From contig SKGY01000133.1 of assembly GCA_007117235.1 (NCBI GenBank), forward strand, positions 1 through 10,965: 10,965 bases of DNA. Direction: 5' to 3'. Position 1 is the stretch's first letter; each line of letters begins with the position of its first letter. The notes below the pieces were generated by a model that ran no database searches, was not told the DNA's origin, and saw only the letters and a list, made by a program, of their open reading frames with translations. This DNA is from Balneolaceae bacterium (GTDB lineage: Bacteria > Bacteroidota > Rhodothermia > Balneolales > Balneolaceae). Made by a program: the position numbers and the translations under genes. Positions 1 to 6,955 of the stretch are shown piece by piece.

Positions 1-1063
1 TATCTTCATTACGAGTACCGGATGCAGCAATATTGATAGCAGGATAAATTCTGTCGTTGGCAATCTCACGATCCAGAACAAGTTCCATATTTCCTGTGCC
101 CTTGAACTCTTCAAAAATCAGATCATCCATTCGTGAATTGGTTTCTACCAGGCAAGTAGCAATAATGGTAAGTGAACCGCCACCTTCAATTTTGCGAGCC
201 GATCCAAATATCTTTTTGGGGATTTCAAGTGCTCTGATGTCCAAACCGCCTGATAATGTTCTTCCACTATTGGTTTGAGCCGCGTTATAAGCTCTACCAA
301 GGCGTGTGAGCGAGTCAATTAACAATACAGCATGTTCACCATACTCTGCCTTTCGTTTTACGTATCCAAGCGCCATTTCTGAGATTCTTACATGGCTTTC
401 AGTCGGTTTGTCGTTCGAGGATGCAAAAACTTCAGCGTTAGTAGATCGCAAAAAGTCGGTAACCTCTTCAGGTCGTTCATCAACTAAAAGAATACCTGTA
501 TGAATGTCAGGATAATTCTCCGTGAGACTCTTTGCGATTTTTTTGAGAAGTACAGTTTTACCAGTTCTTGGCGGAGCAACGATTAAAGCTCTTTGTCCCC
601 GGCCAATTGGTGCTATAAGATCGATAACCCGCAGCTCTACATCTTCCGCCTGATGACCAAGCTTTATGTATTCATTGGGCATGATGGGCGTTTGCAACTC
701 AAACCGATTTACTTTTTGCCACTCTTCAGATTTCTTCCCGTTGATCACTTCGATTGAGTGCACGTGTCTGTTACCACTTTGATCCTGTTCAAACTCACCT
801 TCAAGAACCAAACCTGAGCGCAGGTTATGATGCTTTACTTCATCAGGTTTAAAGAAGGGATCTTTGGGATCGTAACTGAACTCAAAATCAATTTTCCGGA
901 TAAAGCCATAGCCTTTCTGGTTGATTTCAAGCACACCATGATAGCGTCCACCAATTCGTGTCTGCTGATTGCTGTGAAACTGTGGAATAAATACGTTTTT
1001 TTTGTTTCCCTTGCCTTTTCCCTTAGGCTTATTGCGGCCTTTGTTTTTTCGCATACGTGACAT
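1..1063 (-). CDS. rho: Transcription termination factor Rho (partial, C-terminus beyond window)
   Basis: This is the RNA-dependent ATPase/helicase that ends transcription at Rho-dependent sites; it acts in the cytoplasm as a hexamer. Reading the minus strand from the ATG at 1063 gives 354 residues before the window edge. Residues 1-22 are a short, very basic K/G/N-rich tail. Residues about 42-107 form the cold-shock-type RNA-binding domain, with the RNP-like stretch GYGFIR at 51-56. The RecA-type ATPase core follows: P-loop APPRTGKT (163-170), LLVDERPEEVT with its acidic residues (192-202), LLIDSLTRLGRAYN (247-260), and FEEFKGTGNMELVLDRE (317-333). The usual N-terminal helical bundle (about the first 45 residues of E. 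coli Rho) is absent. The Q-loop region reads SGRTLSGGLDIRALEIPKK rather than the common form ending GGVDANALH-PKR. A second in-frame ATG at 1054 would shorten the protein by three residues. Neither start has a clear Shine-Dalgarno. Family identity is secure; whether this is the only Rho in the genome is unknown. Confidence 0.96.
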   Translation of the reverse strand, partial: MSRMRKNKGRNKPKGKGKGNKKNVFIPQFHSNQQTRIGGRYHGVLEINQKGYGFIRKIDFEFSYDPKDPFFKPDEVKHHNLRSGLVLEGEFEQDQSGNRHVHSIEVINGKKSEEWQKVNRFELQTPIMPNEYIKLGHQAEDVELRVIDLIAPIGRGQRALIVAPPRTGKTVLLKKIAKSLTENYPDIHTGILLVDERPEEVTDFLRSTNAEVFASSNDKPTESHVRISEMALGYVKRKAEYGEHAVLLIDSLTRLGRAYNAAQTNSGRTLSGGLDIRALEIPKKIFGSARKIEGGGSLTIIATCLVETNSRMDDLIFEEFKGTGNMELVLDREIANDRIYPAINIAASGTRNED

Positions 1064-1141
1064 GCACCAACTGTGATTGTTATTGTGTATTAAACTGCTC
1101 TGCGTATTAAATATTAATAGAGGCTGAACAGAAGAGCGTGA

Positions 1142-1158
1142 TTTCTACGGGGTAGAAA
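1142..1158. other. Small inverted repeat in the rho leader
   Basis: TTTCTAC (1142-1148) and GTAGAAA (1152-1158) are perfect reverse complements around a three-base loop, giving a 7-bp stem. It lies about 80 bases upstream of the rho start on the strand that would carry the rho leader. There is no T-tract immediately after it on the minus strand, so it does not look like a terminator. It could be a leader hairpin, a protein-binding palindrome, or chance. Confidence 0.35.
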
Positions 1159-1175
1159 GAAGTATTAAAGAAATG

Positions 1176-1207
1176 GGAGTGTGATTCTTAAAGTAGTATC
1201 ACACTCC
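1176..1207 (-). terminator. Probable intrinsic terminator of the seven-gene minus-strand cluster
   Basis: GGAGTGTGAT (1176-1185) and ATCACACTCC (1198-1207) are perfect reverse complements, forming a 10-bp stem around a 12-base loop. The hairpin starts 34 bases after the stop codon of the TPR gene. On the minus strand it is followed by a T-rich stretch (CATTTCTTTAAT), which is interrupted and so not a textbook U-tract. It also separates that gene from rho, making it the natural 3' end of the cluster transcript. Confidence 0.7.
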
Positions 1208-1241
1208 TTAAAAGATAAGGAAGGAAAAGTTATATCAAAAA

Positions 1242-2558
1242 TTATCGAACTTTGGTTGATTCACCTATCCAACCATAACATTCAGCGATGTTGCTTCCAA
1301 CCTGAAGCTCATCACCCTCTTCCCATCCTCTGAAAAATTTGTCCTGAGTTGTCGGTAAAACCGGCTCATATGTTCTGTAGCGTCTTTGTACTTCACTAGC
1401 TACTGAAGAGTCAGCACTCCGTGCCCTGTCAAGATAGTCGAGAACTAACCAGTAAACAATTCGGTCATCACGTTCAATTTGGCGACCTGATGTACATTGT
1501 GTTACTGCAGCAGCATATATGGTTGCAATTCTGATATACGGCTGACCCCAGTTTCTATCCAGCTGGCTAGATGCTCTTGCAAATTGCCTTGCAGATCTCA
1601 GATTACCCATATTCTGATATGTTTCAGAAATCTCAAGGTTCAGATTTCTTTTCTGGGTATTATCATTAGTTAACTCAATTGCTTCTTGTAGATACTTAAT
1701 AGCTACTTCATATTGTGCATCAGATTGTGCATAATCAGCGAGACGTTTTGCATTTTCAAACGTTTTGCTGATTTCATAAAGTTTCTCTGCATATCTAATA
1801 GCCTCTGCACGGTTTCCTAATCCTTCATGAAGAGATGCTATTTCTGTAATTAAAGCCTGATCACCCGGACTTTCAGCTAGCCTGCCTTCAAGAAATTCAA
1901 TTCTCTCTACAGGATCAGAAAACAGTCCATCTCTAACTTCTTCTATATTTCTCATAAGAGAAGCACCTGCGAATGGCTCGACTGTATCAATCATTGACAG
2001 CGCACTTTCCCGATCGTTTTTAGACACAAAGTTTGCAAGCAATATTTGGATGTAATATCCATCACCCGCAGTTGTTAACCTTTCTGCATCCAATTCATAT
2101 GCTTTCATATACTCTTCATAAGCAAGATCCATTCCGCGTCTGATTTGACCCTGATTTTCCTGATAAAAACGACCTCTATTGAAGTGCCAGGTATAATAAT
2201 CTATCTCATCTTCACTAAACGTTTCAAATGCCTGATCAAAAATTGCTATTGCAGTATCGATATAAGCAACACGGAGAGATGGATCTGTTTGAGCTTTTGA
2301 AATTTCAGTGTACACATTAATCATACGATTGTACTGTGTAGCTAAATTAAACCGGTTAACACCCTCGATAGTCCTCGGCTGTTTTTCCAGCATCCACTTT
2401 CCAAACTGGAGTGCCATATCATAATTTCCAGTTCTGAAATTCTCATAAAAAATGGAGTATGCCTGAATTTCTGACATCCCATAAGGGGGCTCACTTTGTG
2501 AGTAAGCCTCTGAACTGTAGGCAAATAGTATGGCGAATATTGCTATGTACTTTTTCAT
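1242..2558 (-). CDS. Exported tetratricopeptide-repeat (TPR) protein
   Basis: A 438-residue protein with a Sec signal peptide: MKK, a hydrophobic stretch at about 4-14, and probable cleavage after EAYS (residue 20). The mature part is largely helical and carries TPR-like helix pairs, clearest at about 235-265 (alternating small and bulky residues around LHEGLGNRAEAIRYAEKLYE), 267-296, and 304-334 (ISETYQNMGNLRSARQFARAS). More diverged pairs lie at about 33-60 and 97-158. The C-terminus is different: a non-repeat tail with two cysteines (355 and 427) that could form a disulfide in the periplasm, ending in GWIGESTKVR. TPR domains mediate protein-protein contacts, so a periplasmic scaffold or chaperone role with the outer-membrane proteins encoded just upstream is reasonable inference. 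It starts 51 bases after the barrel gene and is the last gene before the hairpin terminator. A GGAAAG sits immediately before the ATG, too close for a normal ribosome-binding site. The specific function is unknown. Confidence 0.85.
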   Translation of the reverse strand: MKKYIAIFAILFAYSSEAYSQSEPPYGMSEIQAYSIFYENFRTGNYDMALQFGKWMLEKQPRTIEGVNRFNLATQYNRMINVYTEISKAQTDPSLRVAYIDTAIAIFDQAFETFSEDEIDYYTWHFNRGRFYQENQGQIRRGMDLAYEEYMKAYELDAERLTTAGDGYYIQILLANFVSKNDRESALSMIDTVEPFAGASLMRNIEEVRDGLFSDPVERIEFLEGRLAESPGDQALITEIASLHEGLGNRAEAIRYAEKLYEISKTFENAKRLADYAQSDAQYEVAIKYLQEAIELTNDNTQKRNLNLEISETYQNMGNLRSARQFARASSQLDRNWGQPYIRIATIYAAAVTQCTSGRQIERDDRIVYWLVLDYLDRARSADSSVASEVQRRYRTYEPVLPTTQDKFFRGWEEGDELQVGSNIAECYGWIGESTKVR

Positions 2559-2609
2559 CTTTCCAATGTTTATTTCTGTCTCTATATCAAATACTGCATT
2601 AATGTGGCT

Positions 2610-3923
2610 TTACTGAAATCGCTGCCGAACAAACATAAATTCAGCCAGATTAAGTGATAATGAAAAGCCCCATATATTTTCTTTAACCAGATTTGAGGAT
2701 TGTGTTCCCCTAATTCCATAATGAAAATTTAAATCGAGTGTTGATGTACCACGTGATATAATCCCAACACCTGCATTAAATGTCATCGTTTCAATATCCT
2801 GCCCCTGAATTGACAGATGCCCGTTATCGTAGCTTGTGCCAACGCTATATCTCATATTAGTAAAAAAGCCACTAGCCTGTTCTACCCTATATGGGTGATA
2901 TTGAAACCCTAAACCAACTTTTGTTCGATCTTTAAAATATGCCTGCTGAGTTGAGCTATATGAGTAAGATGCATCTGACCACTCTTGAAACATCAATTCA
3001 GAAGATACATTAACGAAGCGGCTTAAATTATACGTAAGGCCGGTGTTAAATTCCAATGGTAATCTCACATTACCCATTCTATCAGGTGAATTTTCATTCA
3101 GCTCTATAAGCTGCCTGCTGCCATTAACAGTCCTGAAGGCTGAAATTGATCGTTCACTCGTTATGTCAATCGGTAGTGATACAGTAGCCCCAAAAGAAAT
3201 TTGGTCATTATTGCCAAAAAGTGAATTTCTGTAAGCAAAAATTCCAAACCGATGCCCAATACTGTTGCCCTCAATAGACCTGCTTGTATTCACAGCTCTG
3301 AAACTGTTGTCAGAGAAAAGCGATGAAACTTCTTCCTGTTTTGATAACAGGTTGGCTGAAAATCCATAACCTACCGTTAAGAAACTGGTCAATCTATATC
3401 CAGCTCCTACTTCGAAACGGTTGATTCCACCTGAACCCAATGTTTCAATCCCAAATTCTACCTGGTTAGAACTGAATTCGGATAATGGAAAGAATTCACC
3501 CTCGGTAAGAACCTGATAATTAGATCGTGTAAGAGGTGTAAACGAAAGCGAAACACCAAGTCGATCTCTCAACAACGGAAATAATAATTGAAAGTGGTCT
3601 ACAGACAACAGTGAACCCCTCACACTTGCACTATTATCACGAGCGTAATAGTTCGTCATTCCCATTGAAATTGACCCGTAGGAAAAAGATGCTAATGCCC
3701 ATTGAGCCGGATTCGAGATATTGGCTGACATATTCGTGTAGTTGCCTACTCCTGTAAGCCCCATACCACTCGAATAGGGTGATCTTACATCAGCAGGAAC
3801 TCCAAACCCAAGGCTCGAATAAAATGAACCGGAGTTTGCCATATCTCCTCTTTGTTGAGCATTTGCCTCGGTTATGAACAGTAATCCAAGAAGTGCGGAA
3901 GCTATTATTGCGTTTAATTTCAT
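2610..3923 (-). CDS. OMPP1/FadL-like outer-membrane beta-barrel protein
   Basis: A 437-residue outer-membrane protein. I chose the ATG at 3923 because it gives a clean signal peptide (MKLNAIIASALLGLL..., probable cleavage after EANA at residue 22) and lies seven bases after the upstream stop. A TTG six codons earlier would add MLNRLG and overlap the lipoprotein gene. The N-terminus of the mature protein has the layout of the FadL/OMPP1/PorV group: a Gly-rich stretch (GMGLTGVGNYTN) followed by an ISNPAQWALASF segment that resembles the family's 'NPA' region. The rest alternates polar and hydrophobic residues with aromatic girdle positions, e.g. VGAGYRLTSFLTVGYGFS, RTKVGLGFQYHP and NIWGFSLSLNLAEFMFV, as expected of many antiparallel strands. 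The C-terminus ends RQRFQ. FadL relatives import hydrophobic compounds; PorV relatives shuttle type IX secretion cargo. Which, if either, applies here cannot be told. The tight spacing after the lipoprotein gene suggests the two work together at the outer membrane. Confidence 0.8.
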   Translation of the reverse strand: MKLNAIIASALLGLLFITEANAQQRGDMANSGSFYSSLGFGVPADVRSPYSSGMGLTGVGNYTNMSANISNPAQWALASFSYGSISMGMTNYYARDNSASVRGSLLSVDHFQLLFPLLRDRLGVSLSFTPLTRSNYQVLTEGEFFPLSEFSSNQVEFGIETLGSGGINRFEVGAGYRLTSFLTVGYGFSANLLSKQEEVSSLFSDNSFRAVNTSRSIEGNSIGHRFGIFAYRNSLFGNNDQISFGATVSLPIDITSERSISAFRTVNGSRQLIELNENSPDRMGNVRLPLEFNTGLTYNLSRFVNVSSELMFQEWSDASYSYSSTQQAYFKDRTKVGLGFQYHPYRVEQASGFFTNMRYSVGTSYDNGHLSIQGQDIETMTFNAGVGIISRGTSTLDLNFHYGIRGTQSSNLVKENIWGFSLSLNLAEFMFVRQRFQ

Positions 3924-3930
3924 GCCTAAT

Positions 3931-5316
3931 CTATTCAACAAATGTAATTACAATTCTTGGCCTTTGAGTATCTGTGGCTGTTTCATCATAAAACAGTCCA
4001 GAATATAGAAACCCGTTAATCGACTGCAGCGAGACAAATATCGGTCCTTCAGAGCCATCTCCATAAACCTGATTTAACACATATTGTGTGACATCAAGTC
4101 TGTATGCATTAGTATCTTCATCAATCGGTGCAAAAAATCTGGGGTTTCGTACAAAAAGCTCAGATACTAAGTCGTTTGGAACAATTCTGAATGAGTGACC
4201 CCGTATCGTTTCAACCGGTTGCCTGTTAATATTCGGGAAAGCAGCTTCAGCATCGGTTCTTAGCGTAAGTACCAAACTGGCATTTACAATATTTCTCCCC
4301 TTTAAATCTTCAGAAGATATATCAGTATTTACTCTTAATACCCTTTCAGAATTATGCAGAACAAAACCATCTGTAGAGACAGGTTCATTTGTTCTTACTA
4401 CAGAAGAGCCCCAATCTCTGACATCAAGAACTCTAGAGAACGGGCCTTCATCTTCATCTCCATCGCCGTTACCGTTATCACCATTATCATCGTCCCCGTT
4501 TTCGTCATCGTCATCATCATCCGGAGCGAACGCATCGGAGTAGACCAAAAATCGGGTAACAGATCTATCATCTTCACTTTCAGGTGAAAAGCGTATATAG
4601 CGAATATTCTGATTGGATTGTGCAGCCACAATAGCAAGACCCGGAAAATCATTCACATATGTTGAGTCTCTTGTAGTTGAAGGACCATCAAAGAAAGACT
4701 TAAACTTCTGAAGCCACGCTTCGCTTAACTCAACCTCGATACTGTCCTCATCAGTAACCTGAAATTCTCCAACTTTACTTGAAAAATCTACGGGTACTTC
4801 ACTGTTATATTTTAACTCATTACCTCTCCAAATCCCCCCTGCCTCAAATATTTCGTAAGACGAAACGGCGTTTTCATCTCCATAAACAGCGTTACTGAAA
4901 TGAACTTTGAGTGTCATGGTAGCATCGTCCCTGATGGAGTCTACCGACGCACGAGAGATTGAAGGCTTAAGAAGTGCTACTGCTTGTATGTCACCATACA
5001 AAGGGTCCTCTAAGTACCCCATCGATGCCCGCTGTAATCGACCTGAAAAAGTGTTCAAATCTACGGTTTCAAGGTCATTAAGCATAACCGTGGTACGATC
5101 AACTGAATTTTCTCCAGGACCTATATCACCACCAACAGTTCCTGAGGAGTCACATGATGAGAATAAAACGAGAGCTGTCAGAAGCAGAAAAGCAGTGATG
5201 GGTAATCGACTGCTTACTCTATTTAACTTCTTTTTATTTGAGTGTGTTGTACTAACTGCATCACTCTTCTTCACCGGCAATACTCCGGTAGTAATCTGCG
5301 AATTTTTTTGATACAT
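3931..5316 (-). CDS. DUF4270-like surface lipoprotein with acidic linker
   Basis: A lipoprotein of unknown function. With the ATG at 5316 it has 461 residues: an unusually long basic N-terminus, a hydrophobic segment at about 40-52, and a lipobox LFSSC with the lipidated Cys at 55. The first mature segment (GGDIGPGENSV, then LNTFSGRLQRASMGYLEDPLYGDIQA) has the pattern of Bacteroidota DUF4270 proteins: a GxDxxPGE start, then a 'G...DP.YG...A' block. Residues 266-290 form a linker almost purely of Asp, Asn, Gly and Glu. It is followed by a second beta-rich domain ending LYSGLFYDETATDTQRPRIVITF, like the end of DNRLRE-type surface domains. The start is uncertain: 5316 overlaps the upstream gene by 56 bases, while a GTG at 5274 gives 447 residues, a 14-base overlap and a more normal signal-peptide length (Cys at 41). 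The stop is seven bases before the barrel gene, so translational coupling is likely. In Bacteroidota, DUF4270 genes commonly lie beside the short GT5 protein, as here. The DUF4270 assignment is from recalled pattern, not a search. Confidence 0.78.
   Translation of the reverse strand: MYQKNSQITTGVLPVKKSDAVSTTHSNKKKLNRVSSRLPITAFLLLTALVLFSSCDSSGTVGGDIGPGENSVDRTTVMLNDLETVDLNTFSGRLQRASMGYLEDPLYGDIQAVALLKPSISRASVDSIRDDATMTLKVHFSNAVYGDENAVSSYEIFEAGGIWRGNELKYNSEVPVDFSSKVGEFQVTDEDSIEVELSEAWLQKFKSFFDGPSTTRDSTYVNDFPGLAIVAAQSNQNIRYIRFSPESEDDRSVTRFLVYSDAFAPDDDDDDENGDDDNGDNGNGDGDEDEGPFSRVLDVRDWGSSVVRTNEPVSTDGFVLHNSERVLRVNTDISSEDLKGRNIVNASLVLTLRTDAEAAFPNINRQPVETIRGHSFRIVPNDLVSELFVRNPRFFAPIDEDTNAYRLDVTQYVLNQVYGDGSEGPIFVSLQSINGFLYSGLFYDETATDTQRPRIVITFVE
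4447..4521 (-). repeat. Low-complexity Asp/Asn/Gly coding tract
   Basis: Within the lipoprotein gene, a run of GAT/GAC/GAA/AAT/GGx codons encodes residues 266-290, made only of D, E, N and G. On the plus strand it reads as imperfect tca/tcg/tcc triplets. The six-Asp run at its start is the kind of tract prone to triplet slippage. The alternating D-N-G-N-G-D-G-D spacing could bind calcium, as in thrombospondin type 3 repeats, but no complete DxDxDG unit is present. Confidence 0.75.
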
Positions 5317-6067
5317 CTTCGGGCGAACCCTGAATTTTTGTGGGTTTAATTTTCAATTCTTTAAAAAGGTCATCAAACTGATCAGAGAGATGATTACCTG
5401 TAACAATATGATCACTATACTTCAATCCGGTTTTCAACAAATCTACACTGCCGTTTTCTATCAGTGATTCTGTATCTGTGCCTTCCGGAAGGCCTAAAAG
5501 ATCTAAAATACCAGAACCTTCGAAGTGCCCTTTATTTTCCGGGTGGTGAAGATTATAAACGATCTGAGTATTCTTAAAAATATCTTCGTCTTTATACTTT
5601 GTTTTTACCAGCATGGGGATTAATCCGGCAGGCCAGTCATGGCAATGAATTACATCCGGTTCCCATCCAAGACTGATAACTGTTTCAAGCACTCCTTTAT
5701 TGTAGAAGGCCAGACGTTCATCGTTATCATCATAGAACTTCTCTGTTTTGGGATTATTGAACATCCCTTTCCTCTTAAAATATTTATCATTGTCGAGGAA
5801 GTATACCTGCAGCTTAGCGTTTGGAATGCTGGCTACTTTGATTTTCATGGTTTCAATTTCGCCACCAACTTCAACTTCAATTCCTGAAAGTCGGATCACT
5901 TCGTGCAATCTGTTACGGCGATCGTTAATTGTACCAAATTTTGGAAGCAGTATACGGATTTCAAACCCCTGATCCTGCAGAGAAGCGGGAAGAAACCGAA
6001 GAAGGTCTGCAGTATGTGTCATTCTTGCAAACGGTGCAATTTCAGTAGCGGCGTACAATATTTTCAT
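5261..6067 (-). CDS. Glycogen synthase-like protein, N-terminal GT5 half only
   Basis: A 268-residue cytoplasmic protein matching the N-terminal Rossmann half (Glyco_transf_5) of ADP-glucose glycogen synthase. The family start is clear: MKILYAATEIAPFAR, then a LPASLQDQGFEIRILLPKFG block (27-45), PDVIHCHDWPAGLIPML (137-153, equivalent to HAHDWHAGL), and LLKTGLKYSDHIVTGN (210-225, equivalent to LKAGLYYADHIT). It then stops just before the region where full-length GlgA continues into its C-terminal GT1-like half. Full-length enzymes have about 480 residues. Two substrate-site features are altered: the KTGGL loop near residue 15 reads RMTHT, and the HNLAYQG motif reads YNLHHPENKG. The remaining C-terminal half is not encoded next door, since the following gene is a lipoprotein, so this is a settled short form rather than a fresh frameshift. 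Bacteroidota commonly carry such short versions. Catalysis is doubtful; a binding or regulatory role, or pairing with a separate partner, is possible. It starts 14 bases after the ComA gene, with no Shine-Dalgarno. Confidence 0.85.
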   Translation of the reverse strand: MKILYAATEIAPFARMTHTADLLRFLPASLQDQGFEIRILLPKFGTINDRRNRLHEVIRLSGIEVEVGGEIETMKIKVASIPNAKLQVYFLDNDKYFKRKGMFNNPKTEKFYDDNDERLAFYNKGVLETVISLGWEPDVIHCHDWPAGLIPMLVKTKYKDEDIFKNTQIVYNLHHPENKGHFEGSGILDLLGLPEGTDTESLIENGSVDLLKTGLKYSDHIVTGNHLSDQFDDLFKELKIKPTKIQGSPEDVSKKFADYYRSIAGEEE

Positions 6068-6081
6068 AGATATATGCGGTC

Positions 6082-6909
6082 TTAATTTGTCTCTCGTGTC
6101 ACGTCGGATTTTCCGTTAGTGGGATAGAGATCCCTGATTTGATCGTCGTCAATAGAATAAAAATCAAATAGTGTATCGCTTCTTAAACCTAAACGTAGTG
6201 TTTCAACAGGAATTACTTCGGCCGGATCGATATTTCCCAGGTTTACATTACTTCCAAATTTCTTAATGAACCACACCTGTTGTTCTTTTTGCGGTGCTTC
6301 AAATAGTAAGTCAGATACAGGTATTTGATCTGCAATTTCATCAATCAACCCGGATCTAACCTCTCCGTTCGGCCTGAACACTCCAACTGTACCTGACTCT
6401 CTGGCCTCGCAAATAACTTTCCATGCACCGGCTTCGAGTTCTCCCTTAATCATTTTCACCCACTTGTAAGGAGGCATAACTTCATTCGGGTTTTTACTTC
6501 CAACCTCAGAAAGCACAGTAAATTCCTTACTCAGTTTTTCGATGATCTCAAGCTTTCTCTTATCAGACAACCAAATTGTGCCATTTGATACTTCAACATA
6601 TTTCAGCTCATATTTTCTCAATAACTCAACATAACAATCGAGCTGATCTCTAAGCATGTATGCTTCGAACAGCGTTCCTCCAAAAAAGACCGGGATATCA
6701 TAGTTATTGTATACATTAATTTTTTCCCGGAGGTTTTGGGTGATATAAGATGTTCCCCAACCCAATTTTACAATATCTGTGTAAGGTGATGCAGCAGAAC
6801 AAAAATCTTCTACCTGACGAATGCTGTAACCTTTATCAAGAACTAGAGTTATTCCTTCTTTTCTAGGTTTTTCAGTCCGAACTGGCAGGTGATCTAATTG
6901 AAAAGACAT
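6082..6909 (-). CDS. comA: ComA-family (2R)-phospho-3-sulfolactate synthase
   Basis: A 275-residue TIM-barrel enzyme of the ComA family, which adds sulfite to phosphoenolpyruvate to give (2R)-phospho-3-sulfolactate with Mg2+. In methanogens this is the first step of coenzyme M synthesis; some bacteria use the route for sulfolactate, and plants have a related protein, HSA32. Family blocks are present in order: GITLVLDKGYS (19-29), DIVKLGWGTS (45-54), VFFGGTLFEAY (74-84), YVEVSNGTIWLS (104-115), VLSEVGSKNP (132-141), EARESG (168-173), LLFEAPQKEQQVWFIKKFGS (201-220), NVNLGNIDPAEVIPVETLRL (221-240) and GLRSDT (241-246). These match the archaeal enzyme closely, including the charged residues of the active-site strands, so it should be active. 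The roughly 25-residue tail after that is extra. It lies between malQ (79 bases upstream) and the GlgA-like gene (14 bases downstream). No comB, comC or comDE is in the window, so the product's fate is open. The symbol follows family membership, not a proven coenzyme M role. Confidence 0.9.
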   Translation of the reverse strand: MSFQLDHLPVRTEKPRKEGITLVLDKGYSIRQVEDFCSAASPYTDIVKLGWGTSYITQNLREKINVYNNYDIPVFFGGTLFEAYMLRDQLDCYVELLRKYELKYVEVSNGTIWLSDKRKLEIIEKLSKEFTVLSEVGSKNPNEVMPPYKWVKMIKGELEAGAWKVICEARESGTVGVFRPNGEVRSGLIDEIADQIPVSDLLFEAPQKEQQVWFIKKFGSNVNLGNIDPAEVIPVETLRLGLRSDTLFDFYSIDDDQIRDLYPTNGKSDVTRETN

Positions 6910-6955
6910 TCAATCTGTTTAATTGTTATTAAGACGGCTTAAGATACAAAAGAGT

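Noticed and set aside
3924..3941. TTG start for the barrel protein, adding MLNRLG
   Set aside because: The ATG at 3923 gives a normal signal peptide and avoids overlapping the lipoprotein stop.
4354..4652. Overlapping open frames on both strands around the Asp-rich tract, giving Ile/Val-rich or Met/Thr-rich peptides
   Set aside because: They are alternate-frame readings of the low-complexity GAT/GAC tract, which lacks stops in several frames. The Ile-rich peptide is not a credible membrane protein.
4907..5311. A 134-codon open frame on the plus strand antisense to the lipoprotein gene
   Set aside because: It lies entirely opposite a gene with a clear signal peptide and lipobox; its translation shows no recognisable domain and is the mirror of the real reading frame.
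5261..6067. A recent frameshift or deletion that removed the second half of glycogen synthase
   Set aside because: No remnant of the GT1-like C-terminal half follows in any frame; the next gene is an intact lipoprotein, and short versions of this length are familiar in Bacteroidota.
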